Shown: positions 48,268 to 57,326, numbered from the stretch's first letter. The stretch: 64,000 bases of DNA from JANPBY01 sp963805505 (GCA_963805505.1 CAWDUP010000002.1:744001-808000), one strand, 5' to 3'. A program made the numbers and translations. Notes: generated by a model not told the origin, from the sequence alone.

Positions 48268-49091
48268 CCGGCCGTGAGGCCGGCGACGGTGTCGAGAACG
48301 TCGCTGCCGTCGTTGTGCGAGTGAGTGAACCCCCGGCGGCGCTCCTCGGCCACGGTCGCGTGGCTTCGGAAGGCGACGATGTAGGCCCGCCGCCAGGAGT
48401 CGCTGGTCTGATTGCCGCCAGATCCGTGCAGGATTCCTTCGCTGTGCACCGTGATGTCGCCGCGAGAGATGGGCACCGCCCGCATCTGGTCCGTGGGGAG
48501 CAGCTCGGTCACCAGCGTGTGGCTTTCTGAGCGGTCGCCGTGCAGCGGGTGGTGGGGACGCACCGGCTCGAGATGGCTCCCGGGCAGGAACTGCAGGCAG
48601 CCGTTCTCGACGGTCGAGTCATCGACGGCCAGCCAACAGGTGGCGGTGCGACGGTCGTCGGTGTCGATCCAGTACGCCTGGTCCTGGTGCCAGCCGAATA
48701 CCGCGTCGTCGCGGCCGGGCTGCTTGGCCAGCAGCTGGTCGAAGTCGAGGGTCATGCCCTCACCGCAAAGCTGCTCCGCGATCCGGGCTGCCCGGAGCTC
48801 GAAGACGTTGTCCACCCAGGCGGGAAAGTAGCGGCGCGGGAGCATGACGTTGACGATGGCGTAGCCGGACGGATCGGTCCCGTGCTCGCCGGTGGTCATG
48901 TCATTGAAGTCCTTGGCCGTGACCTCGATCTCACGCCGCAGGAACCGGTCGTAGACCGCCTCGATCTCGGCCAACTCGGTGGCGGACAGCACGCCCCGCA
49001 GGTGGACGTAGCCGTCGCGGGCGAAGGCTTGGATCTCCTCGGGGCTCACGACGTAGTCGTTGCCGTGCCGTCGGTCTGCTCCGAGGTCCAT
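48264..49091 (-). CDS. Phytanoyl-CoA dioxygenase (PhyH) family protein
   Basis: 275-residue Fe(II)/2-oxoglutarate dioxygenase. AFARDGYVHLRGVLS at the N-terminus, iron ligands His-x-Asp in FGWHQDQAYW, DDSTVENGCLQFLPGSH, then the second His in VHSEGILHGSGGNQ. Such enzymes hydroxylate small molecules. Start taken at 49091 (MDLGADR), which removes a basic N-terminal extension; the ribosome site is weak. Confidence 0.85.
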   Translation of the reverse strand: MDLGADRRHGNDYVVSPEEIQAFARDGYVHLRGVLSATELAEIEAVYDRFLRREIEVTAKDFNDMTTGEHGTDPSGYAIVNVMLPRRYFPAWVDNVFELRAARIAEQLCGEGMTLDFDQLLAKQPGRDDAVFGWHQDQAYWIDTDDRRTATCWLAVDDSTVENGCLQFLPGSHLEPVRPHHPLHGDRSESHTLVTELLPTDQMRAVPISRGDITVHSEGILHGSGGNQTSDSWRRAYIVAFRSHATVAEERRRGFTHSHNDGSDVLDTVAGLTAG

Positions 49092-49250
49092 GCGGGGAGC
49101 CCACCGCAGGGCGGCGCCCCTTGTCAACGAGGCGGTGCACCTCACCGAACTTGTGGTGCCTGGCCAGCCGCTCGTGCTCGGACGAAGGCGCCTGGGGGGG
49201 CAGCGACATCCACGGCTCGCGGCGGGTGAGCCAGGTCCTACGATCTGCTC

Positions 49251-49736
49251 ATGGCAGGGAGCAGTCGGAAGCCGGAGACGACCACCCTGTCGCCCCTCTA
49301 CTACCTCAATGTGGCTGGCCGGGAGGTTCGTGCCCTCCTAGCCACGGCGATGGAAGGTAGCCCCCTGACTCCGGACGACTATGCGGTCTACAGCCTACTT
49401 TTCGAGGTAGGCCCGATCTCGGCAACCCAGCTGTCTCGAGAGGCAGGTATGCCACTCACGACCGCGCTTGACCTGGTGCGCACCCTGGAGCGACGTGGCC
49501 ATCTCATCCGCCGGCGCGATCCGCGTGATCAGCGTGCGATGAGCGTGCGGCTCTCCCCTGCCGGCTTGACCGCCCAGCGAGAGGCCGAGCGGTTTTTCAC
49601 CGAGGCTGATCGCCGACTCCGTAGGGCCCTGGGTAGGGACAGCGCCGAGGCGAGCCGCCTCCTGGTGGCCCTCGCGGATGCGGCCGTCCAGGCTAGGCAG
49701 GCGCTCCATGACGCGAGTCGGCCGCAGACGGGATAG
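49251..49736 (+). CDS. MarR-family transcriptional regulator
   Basis: 161 residues: dimerisation helices, then a winged helix (TPDDYAVYSLLFEVGPISATQLSREAGMPLTTALDLVRTLERRGHLIRRRDPRDQRAMSVRLSPAG). The wing with DPRDQRA is the MarR signature. A near-perfect palindrome lies between this gene and the next, inside the next gene's promoter, so it most likely represses the S41 lipoprotein gene. Confidence 0.88.
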   Translation: MAGSSRKPETTTLSPLYYLNVAGREVRALLATAMEGSPLTPDDYAVYSLLFEVGPISATQLSREAGMPLTTALDLVRTLERRGHLIRRRDPRDQRAMSVRLSPAGLTAQREAERFFTEADRRLRRALGRDSAEASRLLVALADAAVQARQALHDASRPQTG

Positions 49737-49782
49737 CACGGGTCCGTGACAAATAGCACGGACCCGTGCTATTAATCCAGCC
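49733..49782 (+). promoter_or_regulatory. Leaderless promoter with MarR operator in its spacer
   Basis: -35 GTGACA (49746-49751), 18-bp spacer, -10 TATTAA (49770-49775), then the ATG at 49783, 7 bases after the -10. The transcript should begin at or next to the A of ATG, and no ribosome site is present. A 22-bp palindrome AATAGCACGG-AC-CCGTGCTATT (49752-49773) fills the spacer, and a second partial copy ATAGCACGGGTCCGTGA lies at 49733-49749. Binding there would block RNA polymerase. Confidence 0.7.
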
Positions 49783-51108
49783 ATGCGACGGCCACTGCAA
49801 ACTCGGTGGACCGCTGCCAAGGCGGCGTCTGCAGCGATTGTCGTGCTGGTGTTGGCCGGCTGCGGTACGGCCGCTCCGGATGCGGTCTCGGTCACCGGTT
49901 CTGCGCCACCTCCCAGCCCGAATACCACGGTCACCGCCTCGGCAACCTCTCCGTGGGACGAGGATCTCGACGCATTGATCGCTGGGCTCGAAGGCATTCA
50001 CATCAACCCGTGGTGGCGAATCCCTAAGTCCGAGTTCTTTGCTCGAGCCGACCTGCTTCGTAAAACGCTGCCCAGCCTCGACAAGGACGCGGCAGAAGTG
50101 GCGGTGATGGAGCTGGTTGCCACCATCGACGGCCACACCTCGGTCTATCCCACGGACCTGGGCTTCCACTACTACGGCCTCGAGCTCTACGAATTTTCCG
50201 ACGGCGTCTACGTCATAGCGGCGCCAGGTCATCCCGACGTGGTCGGCGGACGCCTGACGAGTGTCGGCGGCATGCCGTTGCACCAGGTCGATGAGCTCGT
50301 CACGCCGTTGGTGTCCTACGACAACAACCAGACCAAGAAGTTCGGCCGGCCGCTGGTTCTCGTCATGGTCGAGGGGCTCGTGGCGAAGGGGATTGTAGGC
50401 CGGGCTGGCAAGCCGCGGTTCGGGATCACGACGCAGTCTGGGAAGCACGTGATCGTCAATCCGGAGGCCCTGAGCTGGGGGGCTTACCAGTCTCAGGTGG
50501 GCTGGTTCCCCGTCGGGCTGCCGCCTCGGGACCGACCGCTGTCTCAGTCGAGACGGACCGAACCCATCTGGTGGAAGCAGCTGCCCGACGGGGTGTTCTA
50601 CGTCCAGTACAACCAGGTCCGGCGCGGCGTTGAGAACGCGGTCGCCGCAATCGATTCCGCTATCACGCGACCTGGCTTCCGCCGTCTCGTGGTTGATCTG
50701 CGAAACAACGGAGGTGGTGACAACACGTCGTACGGACCGTTGCTGGGTGCCCTGGAGGATCCTCGGCTCACCGGTCGACTCAGCGTGCTCGTTGGCCGTG
50801 AGACATTCTCGGCAGCCACGAACTTCGCCACTGAGGTCGAGGCCGAGACCGACGCCGTGTTCGTGGGTGAACCTACTGGTGGGCGGCCAAACCTGTACGC
50901 CGACGTACTAGACGTGGACCTACCCAACTCAGGGATCGTCGTGCACGTGTCGTCGCGGTACTGGGAGTTCAGCACCCCGGACGACAAGCGTCCGGCCGTT
51001 CCGGTGGACCTACCTGTGGCGCTGTCCTCGGCCGACTACTTCGCCGGGCGCGACCCTGCGCTCGCCGCTGCCCGAGATCCAGTCCCGCGAACCGGAGCTG
51101 GCCCGTAG
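49783..51108 (+). CDS. S41-family peptidase-like lipoprotein
   Basis: 441 residues. Signal with lipobox LAGC (Cys at about residue 26), so membrane-anchored outside the cell. Tail-specific-protease-like core: VAVMELVATIDGHTSVYP, FYVQYNQVR, RLVVDLRNNGGGDN, VGRETFSAATNFA with the catalytic Ser, VGEPTGGRPNLY and SRYWEFSTPDDKRPAVPVD. The PDZ region is reduced. Substrate unknown. Directly downstream of the MarR-type regulator and its palindromic site. No ribosome site; probably leaderless. Confidence 0.82.
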   Translation: MRRPLQTRWTAAKAASAAIVVLVLAGCGTAAPDAVSVTGSAPPPSPNTTVTASATSPWDEDLDALIAGLEGIHINPWWRIPKSEFFARADLLRKTLPSLDKDAAEVAVMELVATIDGHTSVYPTDLGFHYYGLELYEFSDGVYVIAAPGHPDVVGGRLTSVGGMPLHQVDELVTPLVSYDNNQTKKFGRPLVLVMVEGLVAKGIVGRAGKPRFGITTQSGKHVIVNPEALSWGAYQSQVGWFPVGLPPRDRPLSQSRRTEPIWWKQLPDGVFYVQYNQVRRGVENAVAAIDSAITRPGFRRLVVDLRNNGGGDNTSYGPLLGALEDPRLTGRLSVLVGRETFSAATNFATEVEAETDAVFVGEPTGGRPNLYADVLDVDLPNSGIVVHVSSRYWEFSTPDDKRPAVPVDLPVALSSADYFAGRDPALAAARDPVPRTGAGP

Positions 51109-51150
51109 CCACCGGCTCCGAACCGCGGCGAACATCGGCCGCGGTGGCCA

Positions 51151-51228
51151 GGCCGAGTTGTCAGGCCGAGTTGTCAGGCCGAGTTGTCAGGCCGAGTTGT
51201 CAGGCCGAGTTGTCAGGCCGGGTTGCAG
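51151..51228. repeat. 13-bp tandem repeats spanning the stop codon of the EtfD-like gene
   Basis: Units of 13 bp (GGCCGAGTTGTCA) begin at 51151, 51164, 51177, 51190, 51203 and, with one change, 51216. The reverse-strand stop (TCA at 51200-51202) is inside the array, and the preceding residues ...RPDNSA are repeat-encoded. Because 13 is not a multiple of three, adding or removing a unit inside the gene changes its end. Confidence 0.88.
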
Positions 51229-53350
51229 CCGTATCCCCCTTGACCGAGCGGAGCAGCAGCTGGGCGACGTCCATGACCTCCACATCCTCCGCCGAGCCGT
51301 CCTGTTGAAGGCCGGTCACCCCGTCGCTGATCATCACCCGGCAGAACGGGCAGGCCACGGCGACGGTCTCAGCTCCCGTGGCCACCGCCTCGGCCGTGCG
51401 GTTGGCGTTGACCCGGGTGCCGAGGTTCTCCTCCATCCACATGCGCGCCCCGCCGGCTCCGCAGCAAAAGGATCGCTCGCGGTTTCGCGGCATCTCGGTG
51501 AGCGTGAGTCCAGGCAATGACTCGATGAGCTCGCGCGGCGGTGAGTAGACCTTGTTGTGGCGCCCCAGGTAGCAGGGGTCGTGGTAGGTGACCTTTTCCT
51601 CGACGGGGGACATCGGCGTCAGCCGTCCCTCACGCACCAGCCGGTTGAGCAGCTGGGTGTGGTGTACGACTTCGTAGGTCCCGCCCAACTGGGGATACTC
51701 GCGACCCAGGGTGTTGAGGCAGTGCGGACAGGTCACGACGATCTTCTTGGCGCCGATCTCGTTGAGAACCTCGACGTTTTGCTGGGCGAGCATCTGAAAG
51801 AGGAACTCGTTGCCGGACCGACGGGCCGGGTCTCCGTTGCAGGTCTCCCCCTCCCCTAGGACCATGAACTCGATCCCGGCTAGGTGCAGAAGCTCGGCCG
51901 TCGCCTTGGTCGTTCGCTTGGCACGGTCCTCGAAGGCTCCGGCGCACCCGACCCACAGCAACCACTCGACGTCGTCTGGAATCTTCTCCTCGCCGTCCGC
52001 ACCGAAGACCCGGACGCCGAAGTCCACCTCAGAGATCCACGCATTGCGGCCGGACGCATTCATCCCCCACGGGTTGCCCTTGTTCTCGAGGTTCTTGAAC
52101 AGCCCATTGAGCTCGTTCGGGAACGACGTCTCGATCAGCACCTGGTAGCGCCGCATGTCCATGATGTGGTCGACGTGCTCGATGTCGACAGGGCACTGCT
52201 GGACGCAGGCACCGCACGAGGTGCACGACCACAAGACATCGGGGCTGATCACACCGCCGTTCTCCAGCAGATCGACCAGTGGCCGCTCGGCCTCGGCGCG
52301 TACGTCCTCCGGCAAGGCCTCCCGCTCGTCCTCGGCGGCCAGCAGATAGGGCGCCTTGGCAAATGCGTGATCGCGCAGGTCCATGATCAAGAGCTTGGGG
52401 GACAACGGCTTCTCGGTGTTCCAGGCCGGACACTGGCTCTGACAACGGCCACACTCGGTGCACGTGGCGAAATCCAGAAGCCCCTTCCAGGTGAAGTCCT
52501 CGATCTTCCCCCGCCCGAAGACGTCGTCCTCGCCCGGATCCTCGAAGTCGATCTGCTCGGTGCCGGAATACATCGGCAGCAGCGGCCCCAAGGCATCCGG
52601 GCGTCGGGAGAAGCCGACGTTGAAGGCCGCGAGGAAGATGTGCAGGTGCTTGCTGTAGACGACAAGGACCAAGAATCCAAGGATCACTGCCACGTTGAGC
52701 AGCAGCGCGATCGTCTCGATGTTCTCGTTGGTCTGGAGCCCGCTCGGCAAGACACCGGAGACCCAGTTCGACGCGAAGGCCCACTCGCTCGGATAGGGGA
52801 AGTTGCCGGTGTTGATCTGGGCTCCGCGATACAGCAGGAGCGTCGTGATCACCAAGAAGATCATGAACAGCACGAGCCAGGCGGCCCGGGTGTGCGATCC
52901 GTAGAAGCGCGACGCTCGGCCCAGCTTCTTCGGGTTCTGGACGATCCGGATGCCTGTGAACACCACAAGGGCCACGAGCACCATGACGGCGAAGAAGTCC
53001 TCGACCCACGGGATCCACGCCCAGCCGTCGAGGATCGGGATCCTGAACTCGCGGTTGATCAGCGCCCCGAACGCCTCGAGGATCGTCAGCCCGAGGACGA
53101 TGAACGCCCAGAACGTGAACGCGTGAGCAAGCCCGGGAACGGTCCAAGCCAATAGCTTGCGCTGACCGATCACCTCGACGACCTCGGCTTGGGCTCGGAC
53201 GCCGACATCGTCCTTGCGACCGACGGCTGGCTGACCGGTCCGGATGAGTCTCCACAGCCACCACAATCGCCGGCCGGCGACGACCCCGGCGACGGCGACG
53301 ATCAGGAGGAAGACGATCAGGCTCCAGTCCACTGAACGGATCCCTTCCAT
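51200..53350 (-). CDS. etfD: Membrane iron-sulfur electron-transfer dehydrogenase (EtfD-like, HdrD-related)
   Basis: 716 residues. N-terminal half: about five membrane helices (VFLLIVAVAGVVAG, FWAFIVLGLTILEAFG, FFAVMVLVALVVFTGI, AWLVLFMIFLVITTLLL, LLLNVAVILGFLVLVV) with His residues of a Nar-gamma-like cytochrome b. Then two 4Fe-4S motifs, CTECGRCQSQCP and CTSCGACVQQCP. Two CCG domains follow, ending CCGAGGARMWMEE and CPFCRVMI. This matches mycobacterial Rv0338c (EtfD), thought to pass ETF electrons from acyl-CoA dehydrogenases to quinone. GTG at 53332 with AAGGGA upstream is an alternative start. The 3' end lies in a tandem repeat. Confidence 0.82.
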   Translation of the reverse strand: MEGIRSVDWSLIVFLLIVAVAGVVAGRRLWWLWRLIRTGQPAVGRKDDVGVRAQAEVVEVIGQRKLLAWTVPGLAHAFTFWAFIVLGLTILEAFGALINREFRIPILDGWAWIPWVEDFFAVMVLVALVVFTGIRIVQNPKKLGRASRFYGSHTRAAWLVLFMIFLVITTLLLYRGAQINTGNFPYPSEWAFASNWVSGVLPSGLQTNENIETIALLLNVAVILGFLVLVVYSKHLHIFLAAFNVGFSRRPDALGPLLPMYSGTEQIDFEDPGEDDVFGRGKIEDFTWKGLLDFATCTECGRCQSQCPAWNTEKPLSPKLLIMDLRDHAFAKAPYLLAAEDEREALPEDVRAEAERPLVDLLENGGVISPDVLWSCTSCGACVQQCPVDIEHVDHIMDMRRYQVLIETSFPNELNGLFKNLENKGNPWGMNASGRNAWISEVDFGVRVFGADGEEKIPDDVEWLLWVGCAGAFEDRAKRTTKATAELLHLAGIEFMVLGEGETCNGDPARRSGNEFLFQMLAQQNVEVLNEIGAKKIVVTCPHCLNTLGREYPQLGGTYEVVHHTQLLNRLVREGRLTPMSPVEEKVTYHDPCYLGRHNKVYSPPRELIESLPGLTLTEMPRNRERSFCCGAGGARMWMEENLGTRVNANRTAEAVATGAETVAVACPFCRVMISDGVTGLQQDGSAEDVEVMDVAQLLLRSVKGDTAATRPDNSA

Positions 53351-53623
53351 GGCCGGCGCGGTGTTGTGGTCGCCATCCTCTCAACCACCGCTGACGTTGG
53401 GTCGCGAGGGGACAGGACGGACCCTACGGCCAGCGCGATTCGGCTGCGTTCCGTGCTGACTGATGGCTGCGTTCCACGCTGGCTGAAAGGGACGGGCGTT
53501 CCCCCTGGAACGCGTCCCCCGAAAAGCTCGGCGAGCAGCGTCAGCAGTCGACGACTTCGACGATTTGGCGCGTCCAGCCGTACATGCCGAAGACTGTGGA
53601 TCAGGAGGGCAAGTTGCGCCAAG

Positions 53624-56053
53624 ATGGTCGCCGTGTCCATCGGCCAGGTGGCCGAACGCCGCGTCGACATTGCTGGGCGCGACGTCACACTGGCTGGCCC
53701 GGAAACGGCCGCCTGGGTCCGCAGTCCGGTGGATCTTCTGCGCGCCGTCGTGGCCTTGGCGGCCTTCTTGTTTGCCCTGGGAGTCCTGGAAGCCGCCGAG
53801 AACACGACCTCAGGTCTGGTTCTCGACCTGTCGAGCATCGGCCGCGGGGTGCCGCACTTCTTCGTGCTGAGCCTGTTCGGTCTGCTCGCGGTGTTCGGGA
53901 TGTTCGTCCCTCCCGTCGTGCTGGTCTGGGTCCTGTTCAGGCGAAACTGGCGGTTGATCGCGCTGTACCTGCTGACCACGATCACGGCGGCTGTCACTTT
54001 CCGGCTGTTGCGCGGATTCATCGCCGAACGAGAGCCAACCCTCCCCCAACGCGCTGTCGACGTGCCGGACTGGATGACCCAAGACATCTGGAGCCCGTCG
54101 TGGATGGCAGGGTTCGCAGCTGCGCTCGTGGTGAGCGGCCCTTGGATGAGCCGGCCGTGGCGTCGAGCCTGCTGGCTGGCGCTGGCCCTCGTCGTCCCGC
54201 TACGCATGCTCGTCGGCTACGACGTGCCAACGGGTCTGGTCGTCGGACTTGCCGGAGGCTGGTTCATCGGGTCCGTGGCTGTCGTGGTCTTCAAGGCTCC
54301 CGAGCGCAGGCCCACGCCGGTCGCGGTCGCTGAGGCGCTCGGGCGCTCCGGGATCCCGGTTCGAACGCTGCGTCGTGCAGCCGTCGACGCCCGAGGGTCG
54401 ACGCCCTACTTCGCGGAGGGCGTCCAGGGCCAGCCGTACTTCGTCAAGGTTCTCGGGGCCGACGAGCGCAGTGCGGACCTGTTGTTTCGCGTTTATCGAT
54501 GGCTCCGGCTGTCCGGGGTCGGGGATGAGCGACCTTTCTCCTCGTTGCGGCGAGCAGTCGAGCACGAGGCGCTGGTGTCCATGGCGGCCCAGCGCAGCGG
54601 CGTCGCTACGCCTCCGTTGGTGGCGCCCGTCCGGCTGTCCGACGGGTCGATGGCCTTGGTGTACGAACGCGTCACGGGTCGCTCCGTGGACCAGGTGCCG
54701 GCAGAGGAGCTCACCGACACAGTGCTTCGTGGCGTCTGGGCCGAAGTCGCCAACCTGCGACGCCACCAGATTGCCCACCGAGATCTCCGCCAGGCCAACA
54801 TCTTCCTCGCGGAACCAGCCACTCCCATCCTGATCGACTTCGGTTTCGGAGAGGTCGCGGCAGAGGATCTGTTGCTGGATCAGGACGTCGCCGAGTTGGT
54901 GATCTCCGCGGCCCTCGATGTCGGGGCGGCGCGGTCGGTGAGCAACGCTGTGGCGGTAGTGGGTGCGGATGCGGTCGCCAAGGCTGCCCCATGGATGCAG
55001 ACGCTCACGATCGGCGGGGCTACCCGCAGGGGTCTGAAGACCGATCGCCGACTGCTCGAGGAGATCCACGAGGAGGTAGTCCGCTGCACCGATTTGGAAC
55101 GGGTCGAGCTGGCTCAGGTCCAGCGGGTCCGACCACGAGCCGTAGTCATGGCAGCCCTGCTCTTCGCGGCCGTCTGGTTCCTCATCCCGCAGTTCGCCGA
55201 CCTGCCGCGGATCCTTCAGCAGGTGCGGGGCGCGCAGTGGGCCTGGGCGGTCCCGGCTCTGGTCTTCTCGCTGCTCACCTACGTCGGTGCTGCGATGTCG
55301 CTCTCTGCCGCTGTTAGTCGCCGGCTGTCGGTAGGCAAGACGACGTTGGCAACCCTGGCGGGTTCGTTCGTGAACCGCATCTCACCCGCCAAGATCGGTG
55401 GGATCGCCCTCAACGTGCGCTACCTCCAGAAGCAGGGTGTTGACTCCTCGGTGGCGGCAGCCTCGATCGGGCTCTCGCAAGGAATCGGCACCGTGGTCCA
55501 CCTGTCCCTTCTGGTCTTCTTTGGCGTCGCCGCGGGAAGCACGGTCAGCGTCTCCCACTTCCTGCCATCGGGCACAGTTGTGTTCGTCGTCACCGCAGCG
55601 GTCCTCACCGTGGTCGGGGTCGCCGTACTCATCCCGCGCATCCGGCGCATATTCAGAACGTCAGTGAAACCGCACCTGTCAAGAATTCTGGCGAACCTAC
55701 GAGAGCTGCTGGCGAGCCCTGGACGGCTTGCCATGCTGGTCCTCGGCTCGGCGATCCTGACCATGAGCTACATCGGTGCGCTATGGGCGAGCATCCAGGC
55801 CTTCGGGGGTGGGATCCCGATCGCAGGGATCGCACTGGTCTTCTTGGCCGGGGCATCCCTAGCAGCCGCTGCGCCGACCCCGGGTGGAATCGGCGCGGTG
55901 GAGGCTGCCCTCGCCGCCGGGCTGACCACCCTCGGGCTGGCCTCCGACGTCGCGGTGCCCGCGGTGTTCCTGTATCGGCTCGCGACCTTCTGGGTGCCCG
56001 TCGTTCCTGGTTGGATCGCGTTTGTCACCTTGCAGCGCCGTGGCGACATCTAG
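53624..56053 (+). CDS. Three-module membrane protein: PAP2-like, kinase-like and LPG-synthase-type flippase domains
   Basis: About 809 residues. Residues about 25-215: six membrane helices with a degenerate PAP2 pattern (SPSWMAGFAAALVV, RMLVGYDVPTGLVVGLAGG) lacking the His nucleophile. Residues about 230-480: kinase-like fold, with HRDLRQANIFL, then LIDFGFGEVAAED in place of HxDxxxxN/DFG, and a P-loop-free start. Residues about 500-800: UPF0104/lysylphosphatidylglycerol-synthase membrane domain (NRISPAKIGGIALNVRYL, AAAPTPGGIGAVEAAL). Start at 53624 (MVAVSIGQ); the longer frame has no support. Likely flips or modifies a lipid at the membrane, regulated by its kinase module. The next gene is a true PAP2 phosphatase. 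Confidence 0.75.
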   Translation: MVAVSIGQVAERRVDIAGRDVTLAGPETAAWVRSPVDLLRAVVALAAFLFALGVLEAAENTTSGLVLDLSSIGRGVPHFFVLSLFGLLAVFGMFVPPVVLVWVLFRRNWRLIALYLLTTITAAVTFRLLRGFIAEREPTLPQRAVDVPDWMTQDIWSPSWMAGFAAALVVSGPWMSRPWRRACWLALALVVPLRMLVGYDVPTGLVVGLAGGWFIGSVAVVVFKAPERRPTPVAVAEALGRSGIPVRTLRRAAVDARGSTPYFAEGVQGQPYFVKVLGADERSADLLFRVYRWLRLSGVGDERPFSSLRRAVEHEALVSMAAQRSGVATPPLVAPVRLSDGSMALVYERVTGRSVDQVPAEELTDTVLRGVWAEVANLRRHQIAHRDLRQANIFLAEPATPILIDFGFGEVAAEDLLLDQDVAELVISAALDVGAARSVSNAVAVVGADAVAKAAPWMQTLTIGGATRRGLKTDRRLLEEIHEEVVRCTDLERVELAQVQRVRPRAVVMAALLFAAVWFLIPQFADLPRILQQVRGAQWAWAVPALVFSLLTYVGAAMSLSAAVSRRLSVGKTTLATLAGSFVNRISPAKIGGIALNVRYLQKQGVDSSVAAASIGLSQGIGTVVHLSLLVFFGVAAGSTVSVSHFLPSGTVVFVVTAAVLTVVGVAVLIPRIRRIFRTSVKPHLSRILANLRELLASPGRLAMLVLGSAILTMSYIGALWASIQAFGGGIPIAGIALVFLAGASLAAAAPTPGGIGAVEAALAAGLTTLGLASDVAVPAVFLYRLATFWVPVVPGWIAFVTLQRRGDI

Positions 56054-56735
56054 CCCTCCTCGTCGCCGCATCCTGGATCTCGCCGTCGCGAGTGCCGGGC
56101 TCGCCGTCTATGCGTTGTGCGCCCTGGTGGCATCCAAGGACGAGATCCCGGCGCTCGAGCGCGAGGTGTTCCACGCTGTCAACGACTGGCCCGACGTTCT
56201 CCGCCTGGTCGCCTACCCCGTCCAGCTGCTCGGGGTCCTCGTGCTCCCGTGGGGCGTGGCCGTCGTGGCGGCCGCGCTGCGTCGCTGGCGGCTGGCGCTG
56301 GCGCTGGCTGTCCTCCCACTCCTCAAGTACGTCGTGGAGTTCGGCGCGGTCAAGCAAACCGTCGATCGGGCACGCCCCTTCCGGTCCGTGTGCCAGGGCG
56401 ACCCGTCCTGCGGGCATTTCCGGGGGGTGCCCCTGGAGGGTCCATCCTTCGTGTCCGGCCACGCGATCATCGCCGCTGCTGTTGCGGTGGTCGTTCTTCC
56501 GTACCTGACGAGACGTTGGGCGTTCGTCGTCGTCCTGACCGCCATCGGCGTAGGGCTCGCCCGGATCTACCTGGGAGCGCACAACCCGTTGGATGTCCTC
56601 GGTGGGGCGGCTGTGGGTGTTGTCCTCGGCTCCTTGCTCAACCTGGTCTTCGGTATCTCACAGAAGAATGTCCGGCCCGACGCCTCCGGAGACCTCCCGG
56701 TCGGCAGCCAGGCACGTGACGTCGGTCTCGCCTAG
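56040..56735 (+). CDS. PAP2-family membrane phosphatase
   Basis: 231 residues, about six helices. The three catalytic motifs are complete: KQTVDRARPF, PSFVSGHAI, and ARIYLGAHNPLDVLGG. Dephosphorylates a lipid phosphate or undecaprenyl pyrophosphate at the outer face. GTG at 56040 overlaps the upstream flippase gene by 14 bp, so the two are co-translated and probably act on the same lipid. Confidence 0.85.
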   Translation: MATSSPPRRRILDLAVASAGLAVYALCALVASKDEIPALEREVFHAVNDWPDVLRLVAYPVQLLGVLVLPWGVAVVAAALRRWRLALALAVLPLLKYVVEFGAVKQTVDRARPFRSVCQGDPSCGHFRGVPLEGPSFVSGHAIIAAAVAVVVLPYLTRRWAFVVVLTAIGVGLARIYLGAHNPLDVLGGAAVGVVLGSLLNLVFGISQKNVRPDASGDLPVGSQARDVGLA

Positions 56736-56759
56736 CCACGCGCGGCACGATCGCGGGCG

Positions 56760-57137
56760 TTACGGCCAAGTCAGCGCGTCGGCCTCGAACCGCTCGGCGG
56801 TCTGCACGGGGACCACGCAGAAGACCAACCTGCCGGGATCCTCCAAGATCACGTAGTCGCCCCGGTCCTCGACGACCCGAGCGCCGAGCGCGACCACCCG
56901 GGCGACCTCGGCTGCGACGTCGTCGCTCTCGATGTCGAGGTGGACGCGGGGCGGTGTCCCCTCGCCGGTGCGTTGGCCCTCCAGATGGACCGAGCCGATC
57001 CGGCCGAGCCGGGCAAATGGCTCGTCCTCGTTTGCCTCAGGCGTCAGGCCCTGCACGCCACCCCAGAAGGCCAGGGCGGAGTTGTAGGTCCCCGCTGGGT
57101 GGTCGATCAACACGATTCCGATGCGTGAGCGATGCAT
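56760..57137 (-). CDS. VOC (glyoxalase-like) family protein
   Basis: 125 residues with two beta-alpha-beta-beta-beta halves: RSRIGIVLIDHPAGTYNSALAFWGG, VHLDIESDDVAAEVARVVALGARVVED, GDYVILEDPGRLVFCVVP. Possible metal ligands His and Glu (VHLDIE, ILEDP). Function unknown; family members include glyoxalases and resistance proteins. Divergent from dnaK. Confidence 0.8.
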   Translation of the reverse strand: MHRSRIGIVLIDHPAGTYNSALAFWGGVQGLTPEANEDEPFARLGRIGSVHLEGQRTGEGTPPRVHLDIESDDVAAEVARVVALGARVVEDRGDYVILEDPGRLVFCVVPVQTAERFEADALTWP

Positions 57138-57204
57138 CGGATGATCCTAGAGGCTGGCCGACGGAGGGAGTGGCCAGGAGGCATCACATGGGCCACGCAT
57201 CAAA

Positions 57205-57277
57205 CCTGAGTTGAGGAGACTCAACTCTCTTGACATGAACGGAAGAAGCCTGCACACTTGAGTCAGCGCAGTTCAGT
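57205..57277 (+). promoter_or_regulatory. dnaK promoter with HspR (HAIR) operators
   Basis: -35 TTGACA (57230-57235), 17-bp spacer, -10 CACACT (57253-57258). HAIR box 1: CCTGAGT-N7-ACTCAAC (57205-57225), just upstream of the -35. HAIR box 2: CTTGAGT-N7-GTTCAGT (57257-57277), over the -10/start. The consensus is CTTGAGT-N7-ACTCAAG, the site of HspR, encoded three genes downstream. This is autorepression of the operon by HspR, relieved by heat. Confidence 0.85.
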
Positions 57278-57326
57278 GGCTGGCGCGTTCACGCACTTCC
57301 CCGTTGTTCAGCTCAGGAGGCATCTC

